The translations under genes and the position numbers were made by a program. From NCBI GenBank assembly GCA_002340765.1, contig DDMS01000044.1, positions 1 to 24,379 of the forward strand: 24,379 bases of DNA, given 5' to 3'. The DNA is from Flavobacteriaceae bacterium UBA2540. Its GTDB lineage: Bacteria > Bacteroidota > Bacteroidia > Flavobacteriales > Flavobacteriaceae. The notes under the pieces are model-generated. The model was not told the origin of the DNA. It saw nothing but the letters and a program-made list of their open reading frames with translations, and ran no database searches. Within the stretch, counting starts at the first letter, position 1; every line of letters starts with the position of its first letter. Positions 1 through 7,593 of this stretch are shown piece by piece.

Positions 1-1428
1 GCGCCAATTGTCGCTGCGCCAGCACCTCCTTCAAGAAGTGCTGCTGATGTCGTGTCTATTTTCAGCGACGCTTATACAAATGTTACTTTAAGCGAGTTAC
101 CAACTACTTGGTCTGCTGGTGGCTTTGAAGCAATTAATTTAAATAATGACAATATTTGGAAACTTACTAATTTAGATTTTATTGGTATGGTTACAAATTA
201 TGCAACTGGAATAGATCTTTCAGTAATGGAAAAAATGCATATTGATTATTGGGTTCCAGAGGGTGTAACAAATGAATTATTAGTAAAAATTGTAAACACT
301 GTTGATGGTGGTGAGGATATCGAATCGTTAGGAACTACTGTAAGTGGAACTTGGCAAAGTATTGATATTGACATGGCTGGATTTGATGGTGGAAATCTTT
401 CTAACAAAGAAAAAATTACTCAAATTTTAATTGATTCAGATGGTTTAGCTGGCGTAGTTTATATTGATAACTTTTATTTTTATAAAGCACCATCTATACC
501 ATTTAATGGTATAACGCCTATTACTTTTGAAGATAATTTTACATTAAGTTCATTTGACGGTGGTGCAATAAGTGCTATTGATAATCCTGATGCCTCAGGA
601 ATTAATACTTCTTCAAGAGTTTTTGAAATGGTAAAAAATGCTGGTCAACCTTGGGCAGGATCTAAAATAACATTATCAGAAAACTTTGATCTTTCGAACC
701 CGATAGTAAAAGCTAAAGTATGGTCGCCAAGAGCAGGGTTAAATCTTCTTTTAAAGTTCGAGGATGCAACTCCATGGCCAAATACTAAAGCTTCTGCAGA
801 GATTACTGCAACAACTACTTCTGCAAATGCTTGGGAAGAGTTAACATTTGATTTTACTGGAATAGTTACTGCTATAGATTTTAATAACTTAGTCTTAATA
901 ATGGATAATGGTACGCAAGGAGATGGCTCTAGTAATTTTACTATTTATGTAGATGATATAACTACCTCACCAGTGTTAAACCTTGAACCGTATGTCGGTT
1001 TATCAAGTTTTGATGGTGGAGCCATATCTATTATTGATAATCCAGATACAAGTGGTAATAATTCATTGAGAGTTGTCAAAATGGTTAAAAGTGCTGGACA
1101 ACCTTGGGCAGGTTCAAAAATTACTGTAAACTCACCATTTACTTTTGTTGGTGGTACAGGAGTTAAAGTAAAGGTCTGGTCACCAAGAGCAGGCTTAAAA
1201 CTTCTTTTAAAATTTGAAGACGCAACTCCTTGGCCTAATACAAAAGCCTCTGCAGAAGTAACTGCTACTTCAACTATTGCAAATGGGTGGGAGGAATTAT
1301 CTTTTAGTTTTGCTGGAATCACTAGTACAGTAGATTTTAATAATTTAGTACTAATTATGGATAATGGAACTCAGGGAGACGGTTCTTCAAATTATACTAT
1401 TTATTTAGATGATATAACTCAATTTTAA
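1..1428 (+). CDS. Multi-module surface glycan-binding protein, 5'-partial
   Basis: The frame is open from base 1, so the N-terminus lies outside the window; the GTG at 52 is internal and not a real start. The visible 475 residues begin with an Ala/Pro-rich linker (residues 1-13). Next comes a module of about 145 residues starting at A-D-V-V-S-I-F-S-D-A-Y-T and ending near Y-I-D-N-F-Y-F-Y, then two tandem copies of a module of about 150 residues containing G-Q-P-W-A-G-S-K-I-T. Such beta-sandwich modules are typical of carbohydrate-binding parts of Bacteroidota surface proteins. No catalytic motif is visible in this part. The C-terminus ends at the second module without a T9SS sorting domain, which suggests a lipid-anchored protein. 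It lies 10 bases upstream of the PKD lipoprotein. It could be a SusE/F-like glycan binder or the CBM tail of a GH16 laminarinase whose catalytic domain is off the window; the sequence here cannot decide. Confidence 0.75.
   Translation, partial: APIVAAPAPPSRSAADVVSIFSDAYTNVTLSELPTTWSAGGFEAINLNNDNIWKLTNLDFIGMVTNYATGIDLSVMEKMHIDYWVPEGVTNELLVKIVNTVDGGEDIESLGTTVSGTWQSIDIDMAGFDGGNLSNKEKITQILIDSDGLAGVVYIDNFYFYKAPSIPFNGITPITFEDNFTLSSFDGGAISAIDNPDASGINTSSRVFEMVKNAGQPWAGSKITLSENFDLSNPIVKAKVWSPRAGLNLLLKFEDATPWPNTKASAEITATTTSANAWEELTFDFTGIVTAIDFNNLVLIMDNGTQGDGSSNFTIYVDDITTSPVLNLEPYVGLSSFDGGAISIIDNPDTSGNNSLRVVKMVKSAGQPWAGSKITVNSPFTFVGGTGVKVKVWSPRAGLKLLLKFEDATPWPNTKASAEVTATSTIANGWEELSFSFAGITSTVDFNNLVLIMDNGTQGDGSSNYTIYLDDITQF
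544..1428 (+). repeat. Tandem duplicated CBM-like modules inside the first gene
   Basis: Two in-frame copies of a module of about 150 codons follow each other with an offset of 456 bases (F-D-G-G-A-I-S starts near 553 and again near 1009). They share long stretches such as A-G-Q-P-W-A-G-S-K-I-T, K-F-E-D-A-T-P-W-P-N-T-K-A-S-A-E and N-L-V-L-I-M-D-N-G-T-Q-G-D-G-S-S-N. The DNA has drifted at third codon positions, so the duplication is not very recent. Confidence 0.85.
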
Positions 1429-1438
1429 TTATAAAAAA

Positions 1439-2395
1439 ATGAAAAATTTTAAAAATTTATATGCATTAGTATTTTCTCTGATAACCGTTTTTTACGGTTG
1501 TCAAGAAAATGACTACTCTTTTGGAGAAATCATAGCTCCATCAAATATCGAAATTACTGCTGAAATTGTTGGAGCAGATGCGAATAATCCATATGGTGAT
1601 GGAAGTGGTATTGTTAATTTTTCAGTTTCAGCAGACAATGCATCTTCTTATGTTTATTATTTTGATGGAAAAGCAGAAGCTGTTCCTTCTGGAATATATA
1701 GTAAAAGATTTTCTGTGGTTGGTGTAAACACATATACTGTGGTTGTACAAGCAAATGGAAAAGGTGGAGTTTCGTCTACAAAAGCTGTTCTAGTGGAAGT
1801 TTTTAGTTCTTTTTCAGATGTTGAAGCAGAAAACTTTTTAAGTGGAGCTAACGTAGGTGATAGCAAAAAATGGTATTGGCAAGCTGATAAGCCATTGCAT
1901 GTGGGTTTAGGACCTGTAACTGATGATTATGGAAATGGGGAATTTGCCTATGAAGCATGGTGGAATTCTATTGGTCCTTTTGATACTGAAAAGAGTTGTA
2001 TGTATGACAATGAATTTGTTTTTACAAGAACTACAACTGGTTTAACTTTCGAGCAGACTTCAGGTCCTGCTTTTATACCAGGTATTTATGCAGGAGTATT
2101 ATCTGTTGCTGGAGATACTTGTCATGATGATTCAGTGGCGACTAATATGTACGGAGTTAAAAATGTTTCTTTTTCTCCATCTGTTTCTAAAGCTGCAACA
2201 GAAGGAAAATATAATGGCAATGATTACAGAGGAACTACATTCGAAATTTCTGATGGAGGATTTATGGGATGGCTAGTGAGTACTTCAAGTAAATATGATA
2301 TCATTTCAATATCTGATTCTGAACTCGTAGTAAGAATTATTCAAGATGGAAACGGATTTGCCTGGTATCACAAGTTTACGACAACAAAACCATAA
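1439..2395 (+). CDS. PKD-domain SusE-like surface glycan-binding lipoprotein
   Basis: A 318-residue lipoprotein. The signal peptide ends in a lipobox V-F-Y-G-C with lipid-attachment Cys21, followed by Q-E-N-D-Y. That acidic stretch resembles a Bacteroidota lipoprotein export signal, so surface exposure is likely. Residues about 33-120 form a PKD/Ig-like domain (I-V-N-F-S-V-S-A early, Y-T-V-V-V-Q-A-N late). Residues about 125-318 form a second, Trp/Tyr-rich domain (K-K-W-Y-W-Q-A-D, Y-E-A-W-W-N-S) of the kind that binds glycan in laminarin-locus PKD lipoproteins. No catalytic pair is evident. The gene follows the multi-module protein by 10 bases and is closed by a strong terminator, so it ends the upstream (presumed susCD) transcript. 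The family is known from PULs of marine flavobacteria; the binding specificity here is inferred from the neighbours. Confidence 0.8.
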   Translation: MKNFKNLYALVFSLITVFYGCQENDYSFGEIIAPSNIEITAEIVGADANNPYGDGSGIVNFSVSADNASSYVYYFDGKAEAVPSGIYSKRFSVVGVNTYTVVVQANGKGGVSSTKAVLVEVFSSFSDVEAENFLSGANVGDSKKWYWQADKPLHVGLGPVTDDYGNGEFAYEAWWNSIGPFDTEKSCMYDNEFVFTRTTTGLTFEQTSGPAFIPGIYAGVLSVAGDTCHDDSVATNMYGVKNVSFSPSVSKAATEGKYNGNDYRGTTFEISDGGFMGWLVSTSSKYDIISISDSELVVRIIQDGNGFAWYHKFTTTKP

Positions 2396-2412
2396 TAATT
2401 TTTTTGTTTATT

Positions 2413-2443
2413 AAAAAAGGTCAGTATAAACTGACCTTTTTTT
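2413..2443 (+). terminator. Rho-independent terminator after PKD lipoprotein
   Basis: A perfect 13-bp stem, AAAAAAGGTCAGT (2413-2425) and ACTGACCTTTTTT (2430-2442), with a 4-base loop ATAA and a T tract. It lies 17 bases after the stop codon and separates the surface-binding genes from the enzyme operon. Confidence 0.92.
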
Positions 2444-2803
2444 ATAAACTTTACTGAATTTAATACAATTGATTTTTTTTAAATAACTACACATTGATAT
2501 TTTAAAATTAGGACAACTCAAACGGTCTTTCTGTTATCTTTTATTTTACCTATACAATAACACAACATTCCTGATACTTTTAAGTGTCCTAAATGCGATA
2601 AAAGCTTCGTTTAAAGGGCTTTATTATCCTATTTTTAGGATTTAGCTATGTATGTTTATTGTTGAGGTCTTTTTTCAGTTTATTAGGATGAAACATTCTA
2701 GATTTATAAAATAATTATTATCAAAAATTAAAATCCATAAAAATCTTATTGAAATGCAACCTAATTTACAGGATTTAATTTTTTATTTTTTAAAAACAAC
2801 ATT
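2444..2803 (+). other. Intergenic leader upstream of the glucanase operon
   Basis: A stretch of 360 bases without a convincing gene, which must hold the promoter of the seven-gene enzyme operon. No clear Bacteroidota promoter (TTG / TAnnTTTG) could be placed. Two weak, overlapping hairpins are visible. GATAAAAGC (2597-2605) can pair imperfectly with GCTTTATTATC (2618-2628), and ATCCTA (2626-2631) can pair with TAGGAT (2636-2641) across a TTTT loop. They share bases and so exclude each other. A short frame at 2564-2614 reads N-I-P-D-T-F-K-C-P-K-C-D-K-S-F-V and stops; it has no start codon and is not called as a gene. Confidence 0.5.
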
Positions 2804-4129
2804 ATGAAAAACATTTTTTTGAGATTGTTATTTTTCTTATTAGCATTTCATGTTTTTGGTCAAACAGATAAAGTATCTGTTGTTAAAAACAATCAAGGAT
2901 CAAAACTAGTCGTAAACGGAAAAGATTTTATCGTTAACGGTATGAATTGGGATTACATTCCTATTGGTACAAATACTGTCAATGCAGATTTTTGGAATAA
3001 ATCTGATGAAGTTATCAAAAGCGCACTTGACGCTGAAATGATGTTATTAAAAAACATGGGTGTAAACGCCATTCGTCAATATACAGGCGTTCCTGCAAGA
3101 TGGATCAAGTATATTTATGAAAAACATGGAATTTATACCATGTTAAATCACTCTTTTGGTCGTTATGGTTTAACTTTAGATGGTGTTTGGACACCAGTTA
3201 CTGATTATTCTGAACCAAGAACTCAAAAATTTTTACTATCTGAAGTTGATAAACTAGCAAAAGAATACAAAGACACTCCTGGTATTTTAATGTATCTACT
3301 AGGGAATGAAAATAATTATGGATTGTTTTGGCAAGGTGCTGAAACAGAAGATTTTCCAGATGATGAGAAGGAGAGACAATTTGTTGGTGAAAAAAGAGGA
3401 AGACCAATGTATCGTTTGATGAACGAAGCTACAAAAAAAATGAAAGCAATAGATATGTCTCACCCTGTGGCAATTTGTAATGGTGATACATTATTTATTG
3501 ATATCATAGCTGAAGAATGTAAAGATGTTGACATTTTTGGAGTTAATTCATATAGAGGTCCTTCTTTCACAGATATTTTTCAAGTAGTAAAAAGTAAATT
3601 AAACAAACCTTTATTATTTACCGAATTTGGCGCGGATGCTTTCAATGCTATAGATAATCAAGAAGATCAACTTTCTCAAGCATTTTATATGATTGAGAAT
3701 TGGAAAGAAATTTATCAAAATACTGCTGGTTTAGGAAAAGCCGAAAACTCGATTGGAGGTTTTACTTTCCAATTTAGTGATGGATGGTGGAAATTTGGTT
3801 TTGAGAAAAGAGAAGGCGCTGATGTTCATGATAACAATGCTTCTTGGTCAAATGGGGGGTATCAAAGAGATTATATTCCGGGAAAAAACAACATGAACGA
3901 AGAGTGGTTTGGAATTTGTGCAAAAGGGCCAACTAACGAAAGAGGATTATATACGTTATATCCAAGAGCCGCTTACTATGCTTTAAAAGAAGCACACAAT
4001 TTAAATCCATATGCAAAAGGAACTTCTTTAGAGTCAATTACTACCTATTTTAAAAATATTCAATTGATGGATGCAGTTTTAATAGCAAGAGGTGATAAAG
4101 CTGCTTTAGGTGGAAATAAAAAAAATTAA
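2804..4129 (+). CDS. Exported TIM-barrel glycosidase, GH2-like (clan GH-A)
   Basis: A 441-residue exported enzyme. Residues 1-20 form a signal peptide ending F-G-Q, without a lipobox, so a soluble periplasmic or secreted protein is expected. The body is a (beta/alpha)8 barrel of clan GH-A. The strand-4 acid/base is the Glu in L-G-N-E-N-N-Y (E169) and the strand-7 nucleophile is the Glu in F-T-E-F-G-A-D (E274). N-G-M-N-W-D-Y near residue 46 and M-G-V-N-A-I-R-Q-Y near residue 86 resemble the catalytic domain of GH2 proteins, but the sugar-binding and Ig-like domains of full GH2 enzymes are missing. Close database relatives are usually named 'GH2 TIM barrel-domain protein'. Alternatives are GH5, GH158 or an unclassified GH-A family. 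It is the first gene of the operon, 10 bases before the phosphorylase. Activity on beta-glucan is inferred from context only. Confidence 0.72.
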   Translation: MKNIFLRLLFFLLAFHVFGQTDKVSVVKNNQGSKLVVNGKDFIVNGMNWDYIPIGTNTVNADFWNKSDEVIKSALDAEMMLLKNMGVNAIRQYTGVPARWIKYIYEKHGIYTMLNHSFGRYGLTLDGVWTPVTDYSEPRTQKFLLSEVDKLAKEYKDTPGILMYLLGNENNYGLFWQGAETEDFPDDEKERQFVGEKRGRPMYRLMNEATKKMKAIDMSHPVAICNGDTLFIDIIAEECKDVDIFGVNSYRGPSFTDIFQVVKSKLNKPLLFTEFGADAFNAIDNQEDQLSQAFYMIENWKEIYQNTAGLGKAENSIGGFTFQFSDGWWKFGFEKREGADVHDNNASWSNGGYQRDYIPGKNNMNEEWFGICAKGPTNERGLYTLYPRAAYYALKEAHNLNPYAKGTSLESITTYFKNIQLMDAVLIARGDKAALGGNKKN

Positions 4130-4139
4130 CCAAAATTTA

Positions 4140-7100
4140 ATGAATACAACTGTTTCTAACCAAGACATTTCAGCAATTTCTAACCATATCAAAGGGGAAT
4201 TAATTACTATCAATAACGAAACTTTTTATAAGATTTCAAACTCACATTTGATGCGTCCATTTTTTATGACAATTGTATCAGACTCTGATCATTGGATGTT
4301 TATATCTAGTAATGGAGGATTAACTGCTGGGAGAAAAAATGCTGAATTTTCTATATTTCCATATTATACAGATGATAAAATTACTGAATTAGCGGAGATT
4401 TCGGGAAGTAAATCAATTTTTAGAATTCATAAAAATAATAAAATTCACCTTTGGGAACCCTTCTCTATTCGACAAGAAGGAATGTACTCAATTTCAAGAA
4501 ATTTATATAAAAACATTTATGGAAACAAAATTATTTTTGAAGAAATTAATCAAGATTTAGGTGTCGCTTATAGATACCAATGGAACTCTAGTGATGAGTT
4601 TGGTTTTATAAGAAAAACGACTTTAGAAAATATTTCTGGAGAATCAATGGATATTTCTTTGTTAGATGGAGTTCAAAATTTGATGCCTTATGGTGTAAGT
4701 TCTGATTTGCAAGCAACCAGAAGTAATTTGGTAGATGCCTATAAAAAATGCGAATTAGAAGCAGAAGTAGGCCTAGGAGTTTATGCATTAAGTGCAATTA
4801 TTGTAGATAAGGCAGAACCTAGTGAGGCATTAAAAGCAAATACAGTTTGGTCATCTGGATTAGAAAAACCAACGTATTTACTATCTTCAGCTCAGTTATC
4901 TGATTTTAGACAAGGAAAAAAATTACAACAAGAGGTTGATGTAAAAGCAGAAAAAGGAGCGTATTTTTTAACTACAGAAATCAACTTATCTGCAAATGAA
5001 CAAAAATCTTGGATGCAGGTTATCAATACCAATCAATCTGTTTCTAATGTGGCTTATCTAACTAACCTGATAAAGACCAATGCAAATATTGACCAATTAA
5101 TACAGAACAGTATTGAGGAAGGAACAAAAAAATTAATCGAGTTAGTAGCTGGATCAGATGGATTACAACTTTCTGATGATCCTTTAGTCAATACTAGACA
5201 TTTTTCTAATACTCTTTTCAATATTATGAGAGGTGGTATTTTTGACGATAATTATAAAATTGAAAAAGAAGATTTTAGACAATATATCGCTAAAGCGAAT
5301 AAAAAAGTACTAAAGAAAAAGGAGAATTTATTGGCAGAATTGCCAGAAGAGTTTGACTTAAATTATATTAAAAATATAGCAATTCAAGACGAAGACTTAA
5401 ACTTTAAAAGACTTTGTTTTGAATATTTACCCTTAAAATTTAGTAGAAGACATGGAGACCCGAGTAGACCTTGGAACAAGTTTTCTATTAATACTAAAAG
5501 CGAAGATGATGGATCTAAAATTTTAGATTACGAAGGAAACTGGAGAGATATTTTCCAAAACTGGGAAGCATTAGCACATCCATATCCTGAGTTTATTGAG
5601 AATATGATTCATAAGTTTTTGAACGCAACAACTTTTGAAGGTTACAACCCATATAGAGTTACCAGAGATGGTTTTGATTGGGAAACTATAGAAGAGCATG
5701 ATCCATGGTCTTATATTGGCTATTGGGGAGATCATCAAATTATCTATTTGTTGAAGTTTTTAGAGTTTATTGAAGCATATTACCCAAGTAAATTAGCTTC
5801 TTATTTTTCCCAAGAAATTTTTGTGTACGCAAATGTGCCATATAAAATTAAATCGTATGCAGATACTTTAAAAAACCCAAAAAATACGATCGATTTTGAT
5901 TATGAATTAGATAAAACGATTCAACAAAAAAGAGTTGAATTAGGTTCAGATGGCGCTTTGTTGAGAGATGAAAATTACTTTATTTATAAAGTGAATTTAG
6001 TGGAAAAATTATTAGCGACTGTGTTGGCAAAAATGTCAAATTTTATACCAGAAGGAGGTATTTGGTTAAATACACAACGTCCAGAATGGAATGATGCTAA
6101 TAACGCGCTTGTAGGAAATGGGGTTTCTATGGTTACCTTATTTTATTTAAGAAGATTTTTACACTTTTTTGAGGGAGTGGTTTCTAAATCTGATGAAAAT
6201 AGTTTTGATATTTCAACAGAGTTGGTTCAGTTTTTTAATGGTGTTTCGATGACCTTACAGGCTAAAAGCAGTATTTTATCTGGAAAAATTTTTGATAAAG
6301 ACAGAAAAACAGTATTAGACGGTTTAGGTATTGCAGGAAGTGATTATAGAGCACAGATATACGACAAAGGGTTTTCAAGTGATAAAGGGGTTATTACAAA
6401 AGCAGATTTAGAAAGCTTTTGTAAGGTGTCAAAAGATTATTTAGATCATAGTATTAGAGCGAATAAGCGTGATGATAATATGTATCATGCATACAATTTA
6501 ATGACGGTAGAAAATAAAGAAGAAGTTTCTATCTCCTATCTTTCTGAAATGTTAGAAGGGCAAGTAGCAGCATTAAGTTCTGGATATTTATCGCCTAAGG
6601 AAGCATTAGATTTATTAGATGGATTAAAAGCCAGTGCGTTGTTTAGACCTGACCAATATAGCTATATTTTATATCCGAATAAAAACTTACCAAGATTCAC
6701 CAAGAAAAATAACATTCCATCAGCAAAAGTTTTACAATCAGACTTGTTGCAACAATTAGTAAAAGACAATAATAAATGGTTGATTGAAAAAGACGTTTTA
6801 GGAAATTATCATTTTAATGGAACTTTTAACAACGCAAATAGTGTTCAAAAAGCATTGCAAAAATTGACTGAAAATTATGGAGATTTAGTTGCTAAAGACA
6901 GCAAATTTATCTTGGATATTTTCGAAGAAATTTTTGATCATAAATCATTTACAGGTCGTTCAGGAACATTTTTTGGATATGAAGGTTTGGGTTCTATTTA
7001 TTGGCATATGGTTTCAAAATTGTTATTAGCAGTTCAAGAAAACTGCTTATTAGCGGTAAATTCGAATGAAGATAAAGTTATTATTGGAAAATTATTAGAC

Positions 7101-7589
7101 CATTATTATGAAATCAATGCGGGAATTGGGGTTCACAAATCTCCAGAATTGTATGGTGCTTTTCCAACAGATGCTTACTCTCACACACCTGCTACAAAAG
7201 GAGCTCAACAACCAGGAATGACCGGTCAAGTAAAAGAAGATATCCTCAGTAGAATTGGAGAATTGGGTGTTTTTGTTGAAAACGGAAAAATCTTTTTCAA
7301 ACCAAGTTTATTGAAAAAATCAGAATTTTTAGAAAATCCAAAATCATTTGATTATATCAATTTGAAAAATGAAAAACACACACTTTCTATAGATAAAAAT
7401 CAGTTGAGTTTTACCTATTGTCAAGTGCCTGTTGTGTATCAATTAGCAAACAAAGAAATGATTCAAGTTGTTTACAATGACCAATCAACAACTGTTTTTG
7501 AAAGCTTATTATTAGATGCTGAAACAAGCTCTAAAATATTTAATAGAACCAATGAAATTCATCATTTAAAAGTAAGTTTAGTAAAGTAA
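4140..7589 (+). CDS. GH149-type beta-1,3-glucan/oligoglucan phosphorylase
   Basis: A 1149-residue cytoplasmic protein without signal peptide. The ATG at 4140 is preferred over the in-frame GTG at 4110, which lies inside the previous gene. Length and motifs fit GH149, inverting phosphorylases of the GH94/GH161 group that split beta-1,3-gluco-oligosaccharides with phosphate to give alpha-glucose-1-phosphate. An N-terminal beta-sandwich (about 1-300) includes L-W-E-P-F and I-Y-G-N-K. A long (alpha/alpha)6 catalytic region follows; R-P-E-W-N-D-A-N-N-A-L-V-G contains the predicted general acid D652, the counterpart of the D-W-N-D aspartate of GH94. The late segment K-G-A-Q-Q-P-G-M-T-G-Q-V-K-E, next to an A-Y-S-H-T-P histidine, is the likely phosphate-handling region. 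The GH3 gene follows after 4 bases. Phosphorolysis saves ATP on imported laminari-oligosaccharides. GH161 is the main alternative; preferred chain length cannot be read from the sequence. Confidence 0.85.
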   Translation: MNTTVSNQDISAISNHIKGELITINNETFYKISNSHLMRPFFMTIVSDSDHWMFISSNGGLTAGRKNAEFSIFPYYTDDKITELAEISGSKSIFRIHKNNKIHLWEPFSIRQEGMYSISRNLYKNIYGNKIIFEEINQDLGVAYRYQWNSSDEFGFIRKTTLENISGESMDISLLDGVQNLMPYGVSSDLQATRSNLVDAYKKCELEAEVGLGVYALSAIIVDKAEPSEALKANTVWSSGLEKPTYLLSSAQLSDFRQGKKLQQEVDVKAEKGAYFLTTEINLSANEQKSWMQVINTNQSVSNVAYLTNLIKTNANIDQLIQNSIEEGTKKLIELVAGSDGLQLSDDPLVNTRHFSNTLFNIMRGGIFDDNYKIEKEDFRQYIAKANKKVLKKKENLLAELPEEFDLNYIKNIAIQDEDLNFKRLCFEYLPLKFSRRHGDPSRPWNKFSINTKSEDDGSKILDYEGNWRDIFQNWEALAHPYPEFIENMIHKFLNATTFEGYNPYRVTRDGFDWETIEEHDPWSYIGYWGDHQIIYLLKFLEFIEAYYPSKLASYFSQEIFVYANVPYKIKSYADTLKNPKNTIDFDYELDKTIQQKRVELGSDGALLRDENYFIYKVNLVEKLLATVLAKMSNFIPEGGIWLNTQRPEWNDANNALVGNGVSMVTLFYLRRFLHFFEGVVSKSDENSFDISTELVQFFNGVSMTLQAKSSILSGKIFDKDRKTVLDGLGIAGSDYRAQIYDKGFSSDKGVITKADLESFCKVSKDYLDHSIRANKRDDNMYHAYNLMTVENKEEVSISYLSEMLEGQVAALSSGYLSPKEALDLLDGLKASALFRPDQYSYILYPNKNLPRFTKKNNIPSAKVLQSDLLQQLVKDNNKWLIEKDVLGNYHFNGTFNNANSVQKALQKLTENYGDLVAKDSKFILDIFEEIFDHKSFTGRSGTFFGYEGLGSIYWHMVSKLLLAVQENCLLAVNSNEDKVIIGKLLDHYYEINAGIGVHKSPELYGAFPTDAYSHTPATKGAQQPGMTGQVKEDILSRIGELGVFVENGKIFFKPSLLKKSEFLENPKSFDYINLKNEKHTLSIDKNQLSFTYCQVPVVYQLANKEMIQVVYNDQSTTVFESLLLDAETSSKIFNRTNEIHHLKVSLVK

Positions 7590-7593
7590 ATAA

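Noticed and set aside
52..54. GTG at 52 as start of the first gene
   Set aside because: The same frame is open to base 1 and the upstream residues match the linker before the homologous module near 16430, so the gene continues to the left.
945..1322. Antisense frame of 125 codons opposite the tandem modules
   Set aside because: It mirrors the codon pattern of the sense gene, shows no recognisable domain and has no start context.
2564..2614. Short frame reading F-K-C-P-K-C-D-K-S-F, like a zinc ribbon or the start of a transposase
   Set aside because: It has no start codon, is flanked by stops and spans about 16 codons only. It may be a remnant or chance.
4110..4139. GTG at 4110 as start of the GH149 gene
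   Set aside because: It lies inside the preceding gene; the ATG at 4140 just after that gene's stop gives a normal start and the expected length.
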